The notes under the pieces were generated by a model, which was not told where the DNA came from, did not search any database, and saw only the letters and a program-made list of their open reading frames with translations. From Spinacia oleracea (taxonomy: Eukaryota; Streptophyta; Magnoliopsida; Caryophyllales; Amaranthaceae): a DNA stretch of 64,000 bases. The translations under genes were made by a program, and so were the position numbers. The DNA lies in assembly GCF_020520425.1 (NCBI RefSeq), contig NC_079491.1, positions 26,155,449 through 26,219,448 of the forward strand, read 5' to 3'. Shown here one piece after another: positions 58,488 to 64,000 of this stretch (the first letter of the stretch is position 1; each line of letters begins with the position of its first letter).

Positions 58488-61471
58488 TGTATAGTGACTG
58501 TGTTAGTGTAGCTGGAATTGCTGGTTTTTGTGGGTTTGTTTCAGCAACTGAACTATTATAGCTATTATAGAATGGTGGCATAGGGTATTGGAATTGATTG
58601 TTGAAGCATTCTTAGTGGTTATTTTCTGCTTACTAAGGTGCTATTAGCTGTTGTAAATGAAGCAACAACTGTGCTATTTGTTAGATGGCAGCTTGGATTT
58701 TGAAATTACAAGCCTAATTAGTGTAATTAGCCGAAACATGAATTTTTTCCCTTTCATGTTTTCTTGGTACATTGACCATCAATTGCTTGGATAAATATTG
58801 CTTAATTATGTGATCACAACCGTTATGTTTGGTTTTGAAATGTGATTTCTTTAGCTTGTTTGGTAATGTGATAGTAAAGACATTTTTTTATGATCTTTCT
58901 TGCAAATTAACTTAGTTTGGGGTTAATTAGGTGTTAACAAGTCACAGTAATTGTTGACTTTGATCCCCAAACTTTAGCATTGATGATTCACAACTTTGTT
59001 AAGATGGGTTCTGATAGAGCTGTGTATGGCAAACTTTAAATAAAAGCTTTGTGTTCATGTATGCAAAATGCTGGATGTATTCTCTTGGGCCATTATATCT
59101 AAATGACGTGCTGTTTTATAGGGATGTGACGAGCTTGCTTAGAAGATTTTAGATGAGAGTTTGAAACCAGATGGTTAATTCACCAAACTTAAGCTCTGGT
59201 ATAGTTGGACTGAAGTGGATGTTATGGTACATGGCCTTGTTGCTGGTGACAACTCACATCCTCTGGATTCAAAGATATGTAAATTTGAATGACATTAGAA
59301 ATAATGGGTTTTAGATACCTTGGAATTCAGGAAATTACTGTTGTGACTGATCTTGACAGTCTTTGGGGTTTATGACATGAAGCTCATTAGTTTCTCAACA
59401 CATGGCCATGGAACCAAATAGTATTGTTTTAGAAACATTTCTTGGTGGCTGTAAATTACATAGGAAAACACATTTGATTGAGAGAAATTAGCACAATTAG
59501 AACCTTACAATTAAGGAAATATGTTCCTTTTTAAATATTTAGTCTACGAAAAATAAGTGACATGATGTAGATAGAATAAGGCTAAGAATGAATTGAGGAA
59601 CTGATTAAAAAAACATTCGGTTATAGTTGGATTGAAGTGGATAGTATGGTGCTCGAATTTGTAGTTGGTGACAGGTCACGCTCTTCTGAGCAGATACATG
59701 TGAAATTAGGTGAGTTGTTCTAGGATTTGCGAGTAGCTGATTACGTTTCAAGGTTTTGCTTTGTTTGATGTAGAAGAACTTGTACTTGAGTATCATAGCA
59801 AGAACTTGGCTATTGTGTCTGGCTTAATTAGCACAGCTTTGAACACTCAAGTGTATGCGGTGTTGTCATGCTGCATTTCAAGATTTTATAAGGATTGTTC
59901 ATTATAGCAAAGAAGGTTCCACTTAGAGAAGACTGTTTTTGTTGCTTGTGTTTTGATGGATCTTGATCTTGAAAAGATTATTGGTAAACTTGCTATAAGT
60001 TTGCTAAACTTGTTAGTTGGATGACAGTCATGATAAATAGTTAGGTCATGAACTATATCTACATGGAAACTTGAACAAATACAAGAGATAGAAAGGTTTG
60101 TTGTCTGGTAGAGAACTTTGTTTGTCGCCCCCATTTTTATGTGGGATCTTGCCACTGTATCGTTTGTTTGATTAATAAAATCTGTTGTCAGGAATTTGGG
60201 ATGATAATAGCACTACTGACTCCAAAATGTTCCTGTGATGCTTTCTATGTCCTGATTAGAAAGGGGAATCTTCGTTACTGTTCGATTGTTATGGCTATTA
60301 TACAATTGTGGCATATGGTATTGGAATTGACTGTTGAATTCTCTTCTTATTAACTTTCATCCTAAAAGCTTGTGTTAAGATTTTATGATTCACAACCTCA
60401 TTGAACGTGATATTGGTAGAGATGTGTATGTGACTAAAACTTTGGTGTGCATGTATGTAAAATGTATGGTGTAGAGTATCTGTCTTGGGTACTACTTCTT
60501 AAGACTTTACCAACTAAACTAGTTGAAAATGTGGGAGTATATATGATGCCCATGAGGTGTTTGATAATATATACCGGAGATAGATGTAGTCTCTTGAATC
60601 ATTGTAATGAGTGGGTATCTAAATGGTGTGCTGTTTTATAAGTCAGTGAGCTTGCTTAGAAACTTTTAGATGAGAGTTTGAAACCAGATGGGTTTAGCTC
60701 AGCATACATAAGCTACATAAGCTCCGATCCAGTGCAGCTTTAAGATGAGAGTTTGAAACCAGATGTAGATGGCTTCGGAAGTGGTGATAAGTGAGATCCA
60801 CAGGTATGTAAAATTGAATGATTACTGTGGTTTTGAGTATCTATCTTGGAACTCAGGAAATTATGGATGTGTAATTGATCTTATCGATGGGGTTTATAAC
60901 ATGAAACCTCATTAGTTTATCAAAACAATCCCATAGAACCAATTAATATTGATGTTTGGGTAGCGTTGCTTGGTGGCTGTGGATTACATATTGGCTGAGC
61001 ATGTTTTATGAAGTAGCAATTAGTCCAATTAGAACCGTGGAACTCGGGAAGCTAGGAGATTATGTTATTTTATCGGTTATCCTTTCTACCAAGTCCATAG
61101 CTATTATTTTTAATAAAAACTAAATTAACCGCGGCAAAATTAGATGTAGGTGTTTCATGGTGCTCTCAGTCACTACCTGGTTTCCTTTCCTTATAAAAAA
61201 AAACGCAAATTAATATACGAAGTAAATTTTTTTATTTTTTTTTAATATAAAAATGTGAAATATAAGTCATGATTGTTTTTTTGCTTGTACACACATGTTC
61301 TTTTGGTACACCATTATGCACCATTGTCCTTGGTCCACGAATTGGTGCACTTTTACATAAGTTATAGTTATCGTGTTTTATTACCCCCATTTGTGTTTTC
61401 CTTTATAATTCAGGAAGTTTTATAATCATTTGAATGCTTTTGAAGTATATGGAGTGATAGAATACATAATT
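58488..61471. repeat. Non-coding region with a diverged tandem duplication of about 1.6 kb period
   Basis: Blocks recur in order. GGCATA-GGTATTGGAATTGA at 58574 and 60310. AAAACTTT/ATGTATG-AAAATG near 59035 and 60445. GTGCTGTTTTATA at 59109 and 60627. GAGCTTGCTTAGAA at 59130 and 60648. GATGAGAGTTTGAAACCAGA at 59151, 60670 and 60743. AACTCAGGAAATTA-like text at 59325 and 60854. GGGGTTTATGACATGAA / GGGGTTTATAACATGAA at 59364 and 60889. It probably includes the 3' region of the preceding gene. No domain-bearing frame. Confidence 0.65.
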
Positions 61472-63183
61472 TGTAATTAATATAAATTAATTATTTTTGT
61501 AATTTTGTAATTAGTAGAATAGCCTTAGCTAAACCCTTATCTAGTTATGTATATATTCTGAGAAAATCAATGAGAAAGCACAGTAAATATTTCTCACATG
61601 GTATCAAGAGACTAGATTTCTCTTCCTCACAACCCTAGCAACTGTTTCTCCTTCCTTCCCCTTTCTTCAATGGCGGATGTCACAAAGCTCCACCCCGCGA
61701 CCAAGGTTGCCAAAATCAAGACCTGTATTCCCAAACTCTAGATTATGAGGGCACTCAATACATTAACTGGTCTACCTTTTCTTCCTTCATTGTCGCGCCA
61801 ATTTGGTCATCGAGCACATTGTGCCTCCTTCTTCCACCACCACGTCGATCGAAACAGGTGCAGAGAAAGCGACAGTCGCGAAATTGCAATGGCAGCGGCT
61901 CGATGATATTGTACGTCAATGGATTTACGACACCATATCCAATGACCTCCTTAACACCATTCTCAATCCTGAGGACTTGTATTAAGATGCATAGAATCGG
62001 TTGGTGCGCCAGTTTCAAGGGAACAAGTCTGGTAGGGCACTCCACCTTGACACTCAATTCACCAACACAAAACTAGAATATTTTTCCGGTGTCAAACCAT
62101 ACTGCACGCGCATCAAAGTCCTCTCTGACCACCTTCGAAACGTCGGGCTTCTGTTTTGGAGGATCGTATGGTTCTTCGCCTCGTGGAAGGTCTCCTTGTT
62201 GAGTATAAATCTTTCCGCACCAACGTGCAACATCGGGTTCCTCCGCCTCCCTTTGGAGAGGTGCAAAAAATGCTGGAATTTGAAGGGGAGTCTCTCGCCG
62301 ACGACACCATTGATACAGGTTCAGATACTGCCTTTTTCAATTCTCATTTTAATAATGTTACGAGTGTTGGTCAGGAACAAAACTCATCCCATAACCATTG
62401 GAATTACAACAACAATTTCAATAATAGTGTGAAAAAGGGCCACCGTGGCCGTGGTGGGAACAACCACCAGAATAACAACCGGCACGGTGGTGGTAGGCGG
62501 TGGCCGTAATAACCAGCCACGGTCCAACGACCAACAACAACAACAACCTTATAATAGGGCACCTTCTTATTGTCAATTACCACCATGGGCCCGAAACTGC
62601 AGGCCCAACCTTGGGCTACTCCCCCTTGCCCATATCCTTCTTGTGGGTGGGAGTACAGGTCTCATAGCCCACGTCAGGTGCAGCCTCAGCAAGCTGGTGT
62701 TCTTGGTGCTCGCCCGCAACAATCATACTTCATGGCTGCCGCCCCACCTTCAATGGGATATGCTCCGACGGACATCGATCAGACTATGCACACTATGTCA
62801 TTGCACTCTCCATATGATAATTGGTACATGGATACCGGTGCCACGTCACACGTGACGTCCTCTCAAGGTACTCTCTCGTGCTATTTTCAATTGAGCAATA
62901 ATAAAAATAATGCAATTGTTGTTGGAATGGTAGCATGATTCCAGTTAATGGTTATGGTATTACCACCCTCACTAATACAAAACCACCTTTAGCCTTGACT
63001 AATGTCTTGCATACTCCCAAAATAATCAAAAACCTTATTTCCGTTCGCAAATTTACTACAAACTTTATGTAAATTAATCATTTTTGTAATTTTGTAATTA
63101 CTAGAATAGCCTTAGCTGAACCCTAATCTAGTTATGGATATAATATGAGAAAATCAATGAGAAAGAACGAAAAATATTTCTCA
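61472..63183 (+). mobile_element. Copia deletion derivative with short LTRs
   Basis: Left LTR about 61472-61596 and right LTR about 63068-63183 share AATTTTGTAATTA-TAGAATAG, CCTTAGCT-AACCC and GAGAAAATCAATGAGAAAG, both ending ATATTTCTCA. The primer site TGGTATCAAGAGAC is at 61599. The interior encodes only gag and the start of protease, then runs straight into the right LTR; integrase, RT and RNase H are gone. No matching target duplication was found. Confidence 0.8.
61670..63060 (+). pseudogene. Broken gag and protease of the Copia derivative
   Basis: Pieces in several frames. ATG at 61670 begins the gag (MADVTKLHPATKV). The block STTTSIETGAEKATVAKLQW at about 61826 is the gag_2-like region, followed by FQGNKSGRALHLDTQF from about 62010 and the EDRMVLRLVEGLLVEYKSF block at 62156. 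A Gly/Asn/His-rich tail follows to 62509, and the protease start YMDTGATSHVTSS is at about 62825. Stops and frameshifts separate them. The final LTNVLHTPKI-KNLISVRKF block (about 62995-63055) is where the GAG-preIN domain should begin, but the LTR starts instead. Confidence 0.8.
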
Positions 63184-64000
63184 CGTGGAGTTAATCCGGG
63201 AGATAATTGGATGATCTAGATTAAAGATGAATTTATACTTGATTAATTTGATGATGGAGTCTCATAATGGATCTAGGCGTCGTTGAAGCCTAACATCATC
63301 GCAAGCCCATCACAAGAGCAACTGGGAAGCCGTTGGGCGCTAGCCTCACGGATCACAATTCAAAGAGAATGTGTCTTGGGCATTGGTAGCTGAATGCAAT
63401 TTTCATCGGGTAGTCATCAGACGCTAGTTTTTGTGCCCAATGACGCAGTTCGTCGTTGCATTTATTGATCCATTGGCTGCCAACGGGTGCTAGAAATCAC
63501 GCCTAACATTATCGTCGTTGTACTTCCACGTCTCGTCGCAGCACAACCTAGCTTTACCGCAACTCGTCGTCGACATCTCTCGTCCAATTATCGCCTATCG
63601 TTCAATGAAATCATAACTTATATAATTAACAGATTTTATGAAGCATATAAATACTTAAAGGGACTTTTTTCTTTATGCTATTTCTCCTTAGAATTCAAAT
63701 ATTCAATACATGTAATTTCGACCTAAGCACATTTTCCTTCAATTAATCAATCTAGACGTATTTTTCAAAAAAATTCTTGTTACAATTAGAGCATTGTTAA
63801 TGGTGTGTATTTTTTTTTGCACTTGGGGAGAAATAAGGGGGGGGAAACCAAAATTGGAGTGTTAATGGTTGGGGAGAATTTGCACTTGGTGAGTGAAAAA
63901 CCAAAAACCTCTTGGCACGGTGAGAAATGAATTTTTACTCATCAAAATCCTGACCAAATTGGACAAATGGCTCAGCCACATGTGTCATGGAAGTTTGGGT
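63184..64000. other. Right edge of the window, no gene seen
   Basis: Unassigned sequence with short frames only. From about 63783 the text AGAGCATTGTTAATGGTGTG followed by CACTTGGGGAGAAA, and its echo GGAGTGTTAATGGTTGGGGA, looks like the start of a MITE that continues beyond the window. Confidence 0.4.

Noticed and set aside
62054..62586. Minus-strand frames over the Copia derivative
   Set aside because: Shadows of the plus-strand gag fragments, which show recognisable Copia motifs.

Overview
The window is plant nuclear DNA, a retrotransposon-rich stretch of a dicot genome. Three host genes with plant-type introns or domains (a CIPK kinase, a GT47 exostosin-like glycosyltransferase, a small two-helix membrane protein) sit in a sea of LTR retrotransposons and MITEs. 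The species cannot be proved from the sequence. A Caryophyllales plant such as spinach is my guess, from the general look of the repeats only.

Layout. 1-10078: a minus-strand Ty3/gypsy element of Tat/Ogre type, cut by the left window edge. It has 1.5 kb LTRs, 3' UTR tandem repeats, dispersed GC-dyad modules and an apparent captured fragment of an m6A-reader (ECT/YTHDF) gene, but no intact gag-pol. 11089-13925: a TIR element flanked on both sides by (TA)n and carrying a 1.3 kb minisatellite. 14021-16756: an Athila-like gypsy deletion derivative with its 5 bp target duplication. 16856-17377: a Mutator-type MITE with a 9 bp target duplication. 19202-36.7 kb: a nested stack. A decayed Copia pol was hit by an older minus-strand Copia-type element, of which leader and LTR pieces remain. 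A young, nearly intact 10.5 kb Copia (21188-31666) then landed inside that LTR. A 2.06 kb CACTA element (31726-33786) separately split the decayed Copia integrase.

36.7-47 kb is the gene island. CIPK (40278-41654, +) has an intronless coding region and probably an intron in its 5' leader. The GT47 gene (46861-42317, -) has four exons that I could join with correct phase into 497 codons. The introns carry MITE-like insertions. 47.5-51.2 kb holds a Stowaway MITE, a second (TA)n-flanked TIR element built like the first, another Stowaway-like MITE and a short Helitron-like element. 52397-57610 is a recent Copia with 205 bp LTRs and a 5 bp target duplication, sitting inside an older fold-back MITE about 330 bp upstream of a three-exon gene (57939-58487) for a 125 aa membrane protein. 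58.5-61 kb contains a diverged tandem duplication, and 61472-63183 is a Copia deletion derivative with gag and protease remnants only.

Most worth a second look: the two (TA)n-flanked elements with tandem-repeat TIRs and internal minisatellites; the 28 bp-phased GC dyad module of the Tat-like element; the ECT fragment lying antisense to its host element; and the shared placement of GC dyads upstream of a CTATAAATA box in three unrelated LTR families.
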